A stretch of 64,000 bases of DNA from CAVVJA01 sp963801715 (lineage in GTDB: Bacteria > Actinomycetota > Actinomycetes > Mycobacteriales > Jatrophihabitantaceae): positions 186,001 through 250,000 of the forward strand of contig CAWDGB010000020.1 of the NCBI GenBank assembly GCA_963801715.1, read 5' to 3'. Below are positions 1 to 8,021 of this stretch, piece after piece. The number at the start of each line of letters is the position of its first letter. The first letter of the stretch is position 1. A program made the translations under genes and the position numbers. The notes beneath the pieces are model-generated. The model made no database searches. It was not told the origin of the DNA and worked only from the letters and a program-made list of their open reading frames with translations.

Positions 1-1420
1 CCCAAGCTGGTCGGCCTCGGCTAAGACAGCCTCGACCATCGGACGTTGTCCGGGCGCCCGGCGCGGAGCCAGCCAACGCAGGCGGTCGAGGACGACTCCG
101 CGGTTGATCGGAGCACTGCCGGGCGAGATGTCACCAAGCGCACTCGAGGGCGGTGCGGCGCACGGCGGGAATCGTCCCGCGCTCGGCGTCCGGACCCAGG
201 GCGGTGATCAATCGATCGCGTTCGTCGCGGAGGCCGACGAGGCTGGGTTGCCGAGTCATCGTGAGCCAGGCCGCGGCGAGCACGAGCCATCGGTCGGCGG
301 GATCACGGTTTCGCCAGCTGTCGAAGTCCGTTGTGGGAAGGAACGCCGGCTCCATACCGCCGCGAGCCGCGACGAGGCCGGCCGCGGCCGCGGTTTCGAG
401 CAGGACGGCGGCAACGTTCTCACCTACATCGAGGGTCCGGGCCGCACGGCGCAACTCGCGGACCCCGACCCCGCCCCCGCGCAGCGCTGGCGCGGGCCGA
501 TGGGTCCACTCGGCACCGAGCGTCTCGGCGAGACGCACCGTGTCGAGCACCGCGGTGGCCCCGAGTCGATCCAGCTCTTCGGGTGCGCGGTCGATGGTCG
601 GAATTGGCGGCGGATCCGGCGACACCGCACCGAGCGGTTCGGCGCCCCGGACCACGAGCCCGACCTCCCGCGGCAACTCGACGGTCTGCATGTCAATGGG
701 GATCAGCAGACCGCGCGCGATCAGCCGGCGCGGCGACGTCGCGTCGCTGGCCCGGTCCACTGGGAGCAGCGCATCGCCGACGGTGCCGATCGGCGGCCCG
801 GCGGCGAGCCGCTGCACGACGTCCCGCTCGGCCGGCTCGAGCTCGTCGAGCATCGCGGCGACCCGGTTGGGAGAGCTCAGCACCCGGGCCACTTCCTCGG
901 CGGAGCGAGGTTGGGTCGCGGGTGGCAGTCCGAGCGTGCGTAGTACCGGGGCGAGCGCGACGTCCGACACCGCTCCGAGGAGCCGTGCAGCCGGGCGACC
1001 GAGCCCAGCCGGGTACGGACCCACCGCGTCCGGCACGCTTGCCACCAGATGCAGCCCGTCGTCGTCGCCCCACACGAGTGCGAGTGCCCGTAGTTCGTCC
1101 AGCGCCTGCGACAACCTGCTCGCGGTCACCGTAGGCAACAACCGCACAAGCGCGCCGGCAGGCACAGCGCGTTCGTGGAGCAGAACGCGCGCCTCAAGGA
1201 CGCGCAACGTGAACGCGTCCAGCGCGTCTACCGCTCGCTGCACGGAACTGCGCACCCCGACGCGGCTCGCGAGCGTTGCGATGTCGGCCGGCGCGGGCAA
1301 GGCGACGTCGGGCCGCCGGCGGAGCAGATCGATCAGTTGCTCGTCGCTTCGACGCCGCAGCCACTCGGCGAGCGAGGATGCGCGGCCGCGCTGCGCCTGG
1401 TCGGCGCCATGTTCGGCCAT
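1..1420 (-). pseudogene. Helicase-associated (XPB/Ssl2-like) protein, frameshifted and cut by window edge
   Basis: The first 430 codons read as the long actinobacterial helicase C-terminal-domain protein found in this neighbourhood (family usually about 700-800 residues). It opens with repeated leucine-rich winged-helix-like segments (LAEWLRRRSDEQLIDLLRRR). The frame stops at 131-133, but the next frame continues with family-like sequence (VLDRLRWLAPRR) to the window edge. Removing the base at 142 joins the two as TALEALGDISPG. So it is one gene with a +1 frameshift, either true decay or a read error. It starts 6 bases after the upstream small gene, suggesting an operon. Function in cells is unclear. 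Confidence 0.75.
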
Positions 1421-1426
1421 CCGGCG

Positions 1427-1633
1427 TTAGCGGCCGCCCGCCAGGTTTGGACGGTCGGCCGGGCCAGGGTGCACGTAACGCAACTGGTCGAGTTTCAGGG
1501 GAAACTGCACGTCGTCGCCGAACGGTGAATGGGCGCCGGCGCTGTCCGCCGCGAACTCCGAAACGAGGAAGTCGGTCTGCGGCGGTTGCCCGGCTCGATA
1601 CGGGCGAACGGGGTTGTCGTCCTTGCGAGCCAT
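1427..1633 (-). CDS. Small conserved actinobacterial protein of unknown function
   Basis: A 68-residue protein beginning MARKDDNPVRPYRAG with a conserved-looking core (TDFLVSEFAADSAGAHSPFG). I chose the ATG at 1633 because AAGG lies about 8 bases upstream; an ATG at 1672 has no visible ribosome site. It sits 6 bases upstream of the helicase-like gene and is probably co-transcribed with it. No membrane segment or catalytic motif is visible. I recall similar small proteins next to this helicase in other actinobacteria, but assign no function. Confidence 0.6.
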   Translation of the reverse strand: MARKDDNPVRPYRAGQPPQTDFLVSEFAADSAGAHSPFGDDVQFPLKLDQLRYVHPGPADRPNLAGGR

Positions 1634-1663
1634 CGGCGCCACCTTCGGGACTCGAGGAATTTG

Positions 1664-1683
1664 GGCAGACATACCAGTCTGCC
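1664..1683. promoter_or_regulatory. Perfect palindrome between divergent genes
   Basis: GGCAGAC-ATACCA-GTCTGCC, a perfect 7-base inverted repeat with a 6-base spacer. It lies between the divergent small gene (start 1633) and the MOSC gene (start 1699), 15 bases before the latter. Its position suits an operator for either promoter; the binding protein is unknown. Confidence 0.4.
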
Positions 1684-1698
1684 ACGCAAGGAACGCTA

Positions 1699-2373
1699 GT
1701 GTCCGGATGCGTGGCTTCGCTGATCTCGGTCAACCTCGCCCGCGTGCGCACGCCGGGTTGGAAGCAGGCGGTCGGCCGCACCGGCATCGACAAACGGCCG
1801 GTGGCCCACCGGGTGCGCCTCGCCAACGACCAGGTCCACGGGGATGCTGTCTGCGACGTCGAGCATCACGGCGGTCACGACCAGGCCGTATACGCCTACG
1901 CGACGGAGGACGCAGCCTGGTGGGCCCGCGAACTCGACCGCCTGGTCCAGCCTGGTCAATTCGGCGAGAACCTCACCACCGAAGGCCTCGACCAGACGGG
2001 CGCGGTCATCGGGGAACGATGGGCAATCGGAAGCGCGGTCCTGCAGGTCAGCAGCCCACGCATTCCCTGTCGAACGCTCGCTGGCTTCTGGGAGGTGCCC
2101 CACATGATCCGCCGCTTCACGCAAGCCGGTCGACCCGGGGCGTACCTGCGGATCATCACCGAGGGAGACGTGGGAACGGGTGATCGCATCGAGGTGGTGC
2201 ATCGTCCGAGCCATGGAGTCACACTGGGTGAAACCTTCCGTGCCCTCACCGGAGATCGTCACCTTGCTCATCGGTTGCTGGAGGCACCGGAACTGCCGGC
2301 TGCCGCGCGTGCCCGGGCCTACCTCTGGCTCGGTGAGCGGTCGCCGACCGAGCCGGCCGCGCCCGAGTCCTAG
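1699..2373 (+). CDS. MOSC domain protein (YiiM-like)
   Basis: About 224 residues of the MOSC (molybdenum cofactor sulfurase C-terminal) family, YiiM branch. Visible family features are EHHGGHDQAVYAY, WARELDR, FGENLTTEG and the conserved cysteine in SSPRIPCRTLAGF, thought to bind sulfur or molybdenum cofactor in relatives. GTG at 1699 is the likely start because AAGGA ends 6 bases upstream; the frame stays open further upstream, but without family-like sequence. YiiM-type proteins reduce N-hydroxylated substrates or help move sulfur; which applies here is inference. Confidence 0.85.
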   Translation: MSGCVASLISVNLARVRTPGWKQAVGRTGIDKRPVAHRVRLANDQVHGDAVCDVEHHGGHDQAVYAYATEDAAWWARELDRLVQPGQFGENLTTEGLDQTGAVIGERWAIGSAVLQVSSPRIPCRTLAGFWEVPHMIRRFTQAGRPGAYLRIITEGDVGTGDRIEVVHRPSHGVTLGETFRALTGDRHLAHRLLEAPELPAAARARAYLWLGERSPTEPAAPES

Positions 2374-2586
2374 TCGAATGCGCTCGACGTCTTCGGCGTA
2401 TCCGGCAAGCCGGGCACGCCAGCATTTATCGGCCTGCGAAGAGTGCTCCTTCCTCCCCAGCCGAGCACAATCTCTATGCCAACCCAATACGCGACGCAGT
2501 AGCCTGTGCAGGGGAGGCGCCGCAGGTGCGGTGCCTTCTGTGTGTCCAGCCGGACGTCACGACCAATCGACAAGCAGGGAGTACCG

Positions 2587-2970
2587 GTGCCTACCGGCAA
2601 GGTGAAGTGGTTCAACGCGGAGAAGGGCTTTGGCTTTCTCGCCGAGGACGATGGAGAGGACGTATTCGTCCATCGTGACGCCCTGCCCAGCGGGGTCACC
2701 GAGCTCAAGCCGGGGCAGCGGGTCGAGTTCGGAATCGTGCAGGGACGCAAGGGCAATCAAGCGTTGTCGGTCAGGGTGCTCGACCCGGTGCCGTCAGTGG
2801 TCAGGGCCACCCGAAAGCCGGCCGAGGAGATGGCGCCACTCGTCGAGGATTTGATCAAGATGCTCGACAGCACGTCGAACTCGCTCCGTCGAGGGCGCTA
2901 TCCCGACAAGGGTGAGGCCCGCAAGGTCGCCGGGTTGCTCCGCGCGTTTGCCGACAACCTCGACGCCTGA
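2587..2970 (+). CDS. cspB: Cold-shock domain protein (CspB-like, long form)
   Basis: A 127-residue protein with an N-terminal cold-shock domain containing both nucleic-acid-binding motifs (GKVKWFNAEKGFGFL and DVFVH) and a C-terminal helical extension typical of mycobacterial CspB. It binds single-stranded RNA or DNA and acts as an RNA chaperone in the cytoplasm. GTG at 2587 gives the family start VPTGKVKWF; AAGCAGGGAG sits just upstream. An upstream in-frame ATG at 2506 adds sequence unlike the family. It is convergent with mqnD. Confidence 0.9.
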   Translation: MPTGKVKWFNAEKGFGFLAEDDGEDVFVHRDALPSGVTELKPGQRVEFGIVQGRKGNQALSVRVLDPVPSVVRATRKPAEEMAPLVEDLIKMLDSTSNSLRRGRYPDKGEARKVAGLLRAFADNLDA

Positions 2971-2998
2971 GGGCCGAGCGGTTCCTCGCCGCCTTCGA

Positions 2999-3805
2999 TC
3001 ACCGCAGGGCTGGGGCGCTCGGCGTGAGTCCGGCAGCGTGCGCCCGGGCGAGCAAGGTCTCGGCCGCGGTGTAACCGTCGATGCCGAGGTCGCGGGTGTA
3101 GTCGTTCACATAGAGCTCGATGTGGCGCGCCTGTACATCCCGCGACATCTCGGCCGCATGCTCGGCGACGTACGCGGCTGATTCCTCAGGGTGCGCCCAG
3201 GCGTATTCCACCGATGTCCGCACCACGTCGGCCAGCGGGACCGCGTCCAGCTCGCGGCGAGCGAGGATCGCCCCGAGTGGGATGGGTAGACCGGTGTTGG
3301 CCTCCCACCAGGCGCCGAGATCTGCCAGCGCCGTGAGTTCGTAGTCGGGATAGGTGAAGCGCGCCTCGTGAATGACCAGCCCGGCGTCGTACCTGCCCGC
3401 GCGCACCGCGGGCATGATCTGGGCGAACGGCACGACGTCTATGGCTGCCGGCTCCTGCGCGCTCGTCCATAGGCGGAACAGCAGGTATGCGGTCGACCGC
3501 TCGCTCGGCACCGCTACCCGGCGACCGCCTAGCTCGATCGGTCCGTCGCCACGGGTGACCACGAGTGGTCCGCAGCCGCGGCCGACCGCCCCGCCGCAGG
3601 GCAAGAGCGTGTAACGATCCATGAGCCATGGCAGCGCCGCATATGACACCTTGATCACGTCGAACTCGCCGCGCTCGGCCGCCGTGTTCGTCACGTCGAT
3701 GTCGGCAAAAGTGACCTCGGTCGTCGGCGCGCCGTCGAGCAAGCCGTGAGTCCAGGCGTGAAAGACGAAGGTGTCGTTGGGACACGGGGAGAAGGCGAGC
3801 CTCAT
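2999..3805 (-). CDS. mqnD: 1,4-dihydroxy-6-naphthoate synthase (MqnD)
   Basis: 268 residues of the MqnA/MqnD periplasmic-binding-like fold. The start LAFSPCPNDTFVFHAW and the segment GPLVVTR are typical MqnD signatures; GRYDAGLVIHE contains the conserved histidine region. It converts cyclic dehypoxanthinyl futalosine to 1,4-dihydroxy-6-naphthoate in the futalosine pathway to menaquinone. ATG at 3805 overlaps the stop of mqnB by 4 bases, so the two are translationally coupled. MqnA, MqnC and MqnE are not in the window. Confidence 0.9.
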   Translation of the reverse strand: MRLAFSPCPNDTFVFHAWTHGLLDGAPTTEVTFADIDVTNTAAERGEFDVIKVSYAALPWLMDRYTLLPCGGAVGRGCGPLVVTRGDGPIELGGRRVAVPSERSTAYLLFRLWTSAQEPAAIDVVPFAQIMPAVRAGRYDAGLVIHEARFTYPDYELTALADLGAWWEANTGLPIPLGAILARRELDAVPLADVVRTSVEYAWAHPEESAAYVAEHAAEMSRDVQARHIELYVNDYTRDLGIDGYTAAETLLARAHAAGLTPSAPALR

Positions 3806-4407
3806 GTGAGGTCTCCAATTGCGGCCACCGCCCGGCCCAGATTCAACAGCGCGGCGTCTATCTGCCAGCTGGTCCGGTCGCGTGGCCCGACGACGTTGCT
3901 GATCGACCGCAGTTCGGCGTACGGCACCCCGAACCGCGCGGCCGCAGCGGCAACGCCAGCTCCCTCCATGGCCTCCGCTCGAGCGTCGGGATGACGTCGC
4001 CGGAGTGTCGCCAGGGTGTCCTCCGAACCGGTGACGGTGGTCACTGTTAACACGGTGCCGAGTACTCCTCCGGTTCGATGTGCGAGTTGCCGGGCCAGGT
4101 CGGCGTCCACTGGGTAGCGCTCGTGTCCGAATCCAAGCGCAGACAACGGACGGAATCCGTCGGGGGTCTCGGCACCGAGGCCGGCGAACACGATCTGATC
4201 GGCGACCACGACTTGACCGACCCCGGTTCCGTTGAGCCCACCCGCGATGCCCGCGCAGATCACAAGGTCGTAGGCATATTGCGCGAGCAAGGCCGCGGTG
4301 CCGGCAGCTGCGGCGGCCGGACCGACGCCGACAGTGTGGACGTCGGCTGGGGTTCGCTCGCAGGCGGCCTGCTCCGCGGCCACCGCGGTCGCGACCAGAA
4401 CTCTCAC
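3802..4407 (-). CDS. mqnB: Futalosine hydrolase (MqnB)
   Basis: About 201 residues of the nucleoside phosphorylase/hydrolase superfamily. Visible are ICAGIAGGLN, the substrate-binding EAMEGAGVA (family motif E-x-M-E) and ELRSISNVVGPRD. It removes hypoxanthine from futalosine in the alternative menaquinone pathway. I chose GTG at 4407 (VRVLVATAVAAE) because it overlaps the upstream stop as GTGA; an ATG at 4443 would overlap that gene by 40 bases. It forms a three-gene coupled operon with the DUF2771 lipoprotein and mqnD. Confidence 0.88.
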   Translation of the reverse strand: MRVLVATAVAAEQAACERTPADVHTVGVGPAAAAAGTAALLAQYAYDLVICAGIAGGLNGTGVGQVVVADQIVFAGLGAETPDGFRPLSALGFGHERYPVDADLARQLAHRTGGVLGTVLTVTTVTGSEDTLATLRRRHPDARAEAMEGAGVAAAAARFGVPYAELRSISNVVGPRDRTSWQIDAALLNLGRAVAAIGDLT

Positions 4408-4880
4408 GATCCGGTCGTGGACACAGACACGAGGAAGCTCCATCTGCTGCCGTCGGCTTGTCCGTTGCGTAGTTGGTCCACCTCGACGATGAATGGTGCG
4501 CCGCCACCCGCTCCGCTGGTCACTTTGTACGAGTGCGAGTCGGTGATTGGTCCACTACTGCCGATCTGCTTGCCATCGTCGCTCAGGCTGAGCGCCCGCA
4601 CCTGCCAGCCCCGACTCTTCACCGTGCGAGGGACGTCGACCAGGATCTTCTCGTCAGCCGGCACGGTCACGACGGCCAGCCGGTTGGCGCCCGGTTTCCG
4701 GCACGAGTTTGCGTCGAAGCAATAGGACGAGGGTGCCACGGTTACTACTCGACCGGCGCCGACCACGGTGACCTGCGGGAGCGGTTTCTCGCAGGCGGTG
4801 AGCACCGCCGCGGCCGCGGCGGCCGCAGCAAGGGTTGCGAGCGGTGCACGCCGAGAGCGTCGGGAAGGCTGCACGGGCAT
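4404..4880 (-). CDS. Lipoprotein, DUF2771 family
   Basis: 158 residues with a basic N-terminus (RRSRRAPLA), a hydrophobic alanine-rich segment and the lipobox LTAC at residues 27-30, so it is predicted to be exported and lipid-anchored. The remainder is beta-rich with two further cysteines (YCFDANSC). It belongs to the actinobacterial DUF2771 family usually found beside the same MFS gene, which starts upstream here. Function unknown. Its stop overlaps the GTG start of mqnB. Confidence 0.8.
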   Translation of the reverse strand: MPVQPSRRSRRAPLATLAAAAAAAAVLTACEKPLPQVTVVGAGRVVTVAPSSYCFDANSCRKPGANRLAVVTVPADEKILVDVPRTVKSRGWQVRALSLSDDGKQIGSSGPITDSHSYKVTSGAGGGAPFIVEVDQLRNGQADGSRWSFLVSVSTTGS

Positions 4881-4894
4881 CAGTCGGAGGCTCT

Positions 4895-6487
4895 CTACGG
4901 GTTCGGCTGACCGGGCGCCACGGTACCGGGTGCATGCGGCAAGTGCGTCTGGTCCGCAACCGCGCGGGACGCGGCGCGGCCGTGTAGGGCCACGACCGTG
5001 GTGACCACAGCGACGATGCCGCCCGCTACCCAGAACCCCACCGCCCCGTTATCGGCGGGAAGCACCACGCCGATCGTTGCCCCGAGGACCCAGGCGAGCT
5101 GCAGGAACGTCTCGGATCGGCCGAATGCGCTCGAACGCATCGTCTCGCTGACGTCCCGCTGGATGACCGAGTCGAGCGAGATCTTGGCCAGCGCGTTGGC
5201 CACCGCGCTGAGCAGCATTGCGAGGATGGCGAACCAGGTGCTGAACAGCACAGCCGTGAGCAAGCACACCACAGCGGCCGACGCGGCACCGATAAGGATG
5301 ATCAACTCTGGTCGGGCGAGGGTCATGCGGGTGCCGGTAGCGGTTCCTACGAAGTTGCCCAACCCGGCGGCGCCGACCAGCCCAGCCAATGCCAGCGCGG
5401 CTGTGTATCCGTGCGAGGTCGTCTCGATGTAGAACGCCAGGAAGACGGTCAGGAAGCCCGACAGGAACCGTAGCGTCGCTTCGCCCTGCAATGACGTGAT
5501 GACCTGGGGCGGGAGGCCGCGCTGGGCCCACTGCCGGATGCCCCGAGCTGACGGCGCTTTGGGCCGCGTGACCGAGCGCCGCAGCTGCCCGGGATTCCGC
5601 GTCGAGTCGACCTGTTTGGGCAACCGGAAGGCGAAGAACGCGCAGATGGCGAATCCGACTGCCGTCACGACGAGCCCGGCGGTGTACGACCCGGACACCT
5701 TGATCACCGTGGCAACCAGGCCGCCCCCGACAAGGGCGGACGCCAGCCCGAAGAACGACAGCCGGGCGTTCGCCTCGACGAGCGTCATGCCGGGCGGGAC
5801 GAGCCTCGGCGCAGCCGAGGCCCGGATGACGCTGTAGGCCTTGGAGAGCACCAACGATCCGAGCGCGCACGGGTAGAGCACGAGCAGGTTCGTCGGATGT
5901 CCGGCCATGATCAAGGCGAGGACGCCGCGACCGATCGCCGACGCGCCCATCGCCCACCGCCGCCCGTGCTGGAAGCGGTCCAGGGCCGGCCCGATGACCG
6001 GGGCGATCAGCGCGAATGGCGCCATCGTGACCAACAGGTAGAGCAGCACGTTGCCGCGCTGCGCATGCGCGGACGCGCCGAAGAACACTGTGCCGGCGAG
6101 CGCGACCGTGACCATGGCGTCGGCGCCGTAGGACAACACCTGGTTCCAGATCAGGTGGCTGAGTCCGGACTCGCCGGCCCCGTTGGCGGTGCTCGCGGTG
6201 ATCACCTTGCGGGTGACGGTTCGGGCTAGCTGGTTGCTGCCTCCGACTATGCCGCGCTTCTGTTGAGGCCCGTTGATTGCCGACTGGCTGCGATGGTATG
6301 TCGGCTGCTCGAACTCCCCGGCCGGAACCGGGCTCTGCGGGGGCAAGGGAGCGCTCGGTGGTCGCGGATGCGGCGAGTACCCCGGCGGGATTGGCGCCTC
6401 CGGCTGGCGAGACGCGGCATGGTGGGTGTGCCCAGCCTTGGAGAACCGCCCGGCCGGGCGGTCGCCTCCGGAGGTCTTGCGTGGCAC
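4895..6487 (-). CDS. MFS membrane protein (Rv0876c-like)
   Basis: 530 residues: a proline-rich, charged cytoplasmic N-terminus of about 110 residues followed by about 12 hydrophobic segments typical of the major facilitator superfamily (for example LLYLLVTMAPFALIAPVIGP and ALALAGLVGAAGLGNFVG). The gene order (DUF2771, this MFS, divergent DUF3027) matches the M. tuberculosis Rv0875c-Rv0877 neighbourhood as I recall it. Substrate unknown. It is divergent from the DUF3027 gene with about 50 bases between them. Confidence 0.85.
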   Translation of the reverse strand: MPRKTSGGDRPAGRFSKAGHTHHAASRQPEAPIPPGYSPHPRPPSAPLPPQSPVPAGEFEQPTYHRSQSAINGPQQKRGIVGGSNQLARTVTRKVITASTANGAGESGLSHLIWNQVLSYGADAMVTVALAGTVFFGASAHAQRGNVLLYLLVTMAPFALIAPVIGPALDRFQHGRRWAMGASAIGRGVLALIMAGHPTNLLVLYPCALGSLVLSKAYSVIRASAAPRLVPPGMTLVEANARLSFFGLASALVGGGLVATVIKVSGSYTAGLVVTAVGFAICAFFAFRLPKQVDSTRNPGQLRRSVTRPKAPSARGIRQWAQRGLPPQVITSLQGEATLRFLSGFLTVFLAFYIETTSHGYTAALALAGLVGAAGLGNFVGTATGTRMTLARPELIILIGAASAAVVCLLTAVLFSTWFAILAMLLSAVANALAKISLDSVIQRDVSETMRSSAFGRSETFLQLAWVLGATIGVVLPADNGAVGFWVAGGIVAVVTTVVALHGRAASRAVADQTHLPHAPGTVAPGQPNP

Positions 6488-6536
6488 GGTTCCATCCTGC
6501 CGTACCGATGGGTATCAGCCGAGGCTCTTTGTAACA

Positions 6537-7280
6537 ATGGGCTGCATGCGCATCGCCGAGGCAGTTGATTCTGTGCGTACCCATGGCAAGCCCGATGCGG
6601 TGTGCGCGGCAGCTGTCGACGTGGCCCGACAAGCAGCCGTTGACGTCGGCGGCGAGTCAGTTGGCGAGCATCAGGCCGTTCACGCCGAAGGGGACCGTCT
6701 CGTTACGCAGCTTTTCGCGGCGAACGTCCCTGGTTACGCCGGCTGGTTCTGGTCAGTGGCCGTCACCCGGGCGCCCCGCTCCAGGTCGGTCACGGTGGAC
6801 GAGGTGGTGTTGCTGCCCGGTCCGGACGCGCTGCTTGCGCCTGCGTGGCTGCCGTGGAGCGAGCGGCTGCTTCCAGGGGATCTCAACCCGGGGGATCTCC
6901 TACCGGCTGATCCCGATGACCCACGCGTAGTAGTCGCGTTCTTCTCGACGGATGATTCGGCCGATGCGGAGCAGGCTGCGGAGGTTGCCTTTGAACTCGG
7001 TCTCGGGCGCGAGCGGGTGCTGTCTCGCGACGGTCGGGCCGAGGCGGCCGAGCGATGGTGGGAGGGAGACGTCGGCCCAAGCAGCCCGATGGCTCGCAGC
7101 GCCCCCGCACACTGCGGCACCTGTGCGTTCTGCGTTCCGGTCGCGGGATCGCTGCGTGCCGCATTCGGCGTGTGCAGCAACGGGCTTTCGCCTGCCGACG
7201 GACGCGTTGTCAGTGTCGAGTACGGCTGCGGGGCGCACTCCGACGCGGCTGTGCGCACCGCATCTCGCCAGGAACCATAG
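6537..7280 (+). CDS. DUF3027 family protein
   Basis: 247 residues of the actinobacterial DUF3027 family: PDAVCAAAVDVAR near the start, GWFWSVAVTRAP, and LPGPDALLAPAWLPW are characteristic. The C-terminal third has cysteine pairs (HCGTCAFCVP and later GVCSN, GCGAHS) that could bind zinc. Start is ATG 6537; an ATG at 6546 is equally possible. Role unknown. It abuts the convergent DUF2530 gene with no spacer. Confidence 0.85.
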   Translation: MGCMRIAEAVDSVRTHGKPDAVCAAAVDVARQAAVDVGGESVGEHQAVHAEGDRLVTQLFAANVPGYAGWFWSVAVTRAPRSRSVTVDEVVLLPGPDALLAPAWLPWSERLLPGDLNPGDLLPADPDDPRVVVAFFSTDDSADAEQAAEVAFELGLGRERVLSRDGRAEAAERWWEGDVGPSSPMARSAPAHCGTCAFCVPVAGSLRAAFGVCSNGLSPADGRVVSVEYGCGAHSDAAVRTASRQEP

Positions 7281-7517
7281 TTAGACGATCCGCCCGGCGC
7301 GCTTGTGCCGAGCGAGGACGACGAGGCCGGCGAGCCCGAGTAGCCAGCCGGCGAGGCAGGTCCACAGCCAGACCTGATGATCATGCTGTTCCAGCCAGTT
7401 CCACCAAGGTAGTAGCGCGACGAAAGCGACGAACCATATGGCGGTACCGATGCCGATCACTCGGGCCGAGTCGACCGGGGGCGGCTGCAGCGGCTCGGGG
7501 CGTTCCGGACTCGCCAT
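7281..7517 (-). CDS. Small membrane protein, DUF2530 family
   Basis: 78 residues with two predicted membrane segments (VIGIGTAIWFVAFVALLPW and VWLWTCLAGWLLGLAGLVVL) and a basic C-terminus (RHKRAGRIV). This matches the two-helix DUF2530 proteins found next to DUF3027 and MarR in actinobacteria. I chose ATG 7517 (MASPERPEP); an ATG at 7544 would run into the MarR control region. Function unknown. Confidence 0.75.
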   Translation of the reverse strand: MASPERPEPLQPPPVDSARVIGIGTAIWFVAFVALLPWWNWLEQHDHQVWLWTCLAGWLLGLAGLVVLARHKRAGRIV

Positions 7518-7561
7518 GTCCTCGGACGCTACCCGCCGAGGCAACTGGCCCGGAAGCAGAA

Positions 7562-7578
7562 AGTTAGGTAAACTAACT
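7562..7578. promoter_or_regulatory. Probable MarR operator
   Basis: AGTTAG-GTAAA-CTAACT, a perfect 6-base inverted repeat with a 5-base spacer, ending 2 bases before the marR ATG at 7581. The AT-rich palindrome stands out from the GC-rich surroundings. Position and form suggest autorepression of the MarR-MFS operon. Confidence 0.65.
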
Positions 7579-7580
7579 AT

Positions 7581-8021
7581 ATGGACACCGCAATGGTCAG
7601 CATGACGCCGGCAGAGCTGGCCTCACAGCTGCGCCCGGCGCTGTTGCGTCTGACCAGGTTGATCCGCAACCAGCGCGTCGACATGTCGGTCACTCTTACT
7701 CAGCTTTCCGCGCTGGCCACGCTGCGCAAGCACGGGCCAATGAGCCCGGGCGAGCTCGCAGGGATCGAGCGGGTTCAGCCTCCGTCGATGACGAAGGTGC
7801 TCGCACTTCTCGAAGACCGTGGCCTCGTGACGCGGCAGGCGCATCCGACCGACCGTCGGCAGGCCATCATCGTGCTCGCTCAGCCCGGCATCGACCTGCT
7901 CGACTCCGAGCGTCGGTCTCGTGACGCGTGGCTGTCCCGGCGCTTGGCCGAACTGACGGACGACGAGCTAGCGTTGCTGCTTTCCGTGGTGCCGGTGCTC
8001 GACAAGCTGGCTGAGCAGTGA
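7581..8021 (+). CDS. MarR family transcriptional regulator
   Basis: 146 residues with a winged-helix core (LTQLSALATLRKHGPMSPGELA, then QPPSMTKVLALLEDRGLVTR) and the beta-wing DRRQAIIVL typical of MarR. It should repress DNA as a dimer and respond to a small ligand. A palindrome directly before the start is the likely operator. The stop overlaps the GTG of the following MFS transporter by 4 bases, so the two form a coupled operon; the efflux pump is its probable target. Confidence 0.9.
   Translation: MDTAMVSMTPAELASQLRPALLRLTRLIRNQRVDMSVTLTQLSALATLRKHGPMSPGELAGIERVQPPSMTKVLALLEDRGLVTRQAHPTDRRQAIIVLAQPGIDLLDSERRSRDAWLSRRLAELTDDELALLLSVVPVLDKLAEQ

Noticed and set aside
104..1430. Long plus-strand open frames opposite the helicase-like gene
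   Set aside because: Arg- and Pro-rich products without family features; mirror frames of the minus-strand gene, common at high GC.
5049..6632. 527-codon minus-strand frame overlapping the MFS gene
   Set aside because: It is another frame of the MFS gene; no hydrophobic periodicity, very high Arg/Gly content.
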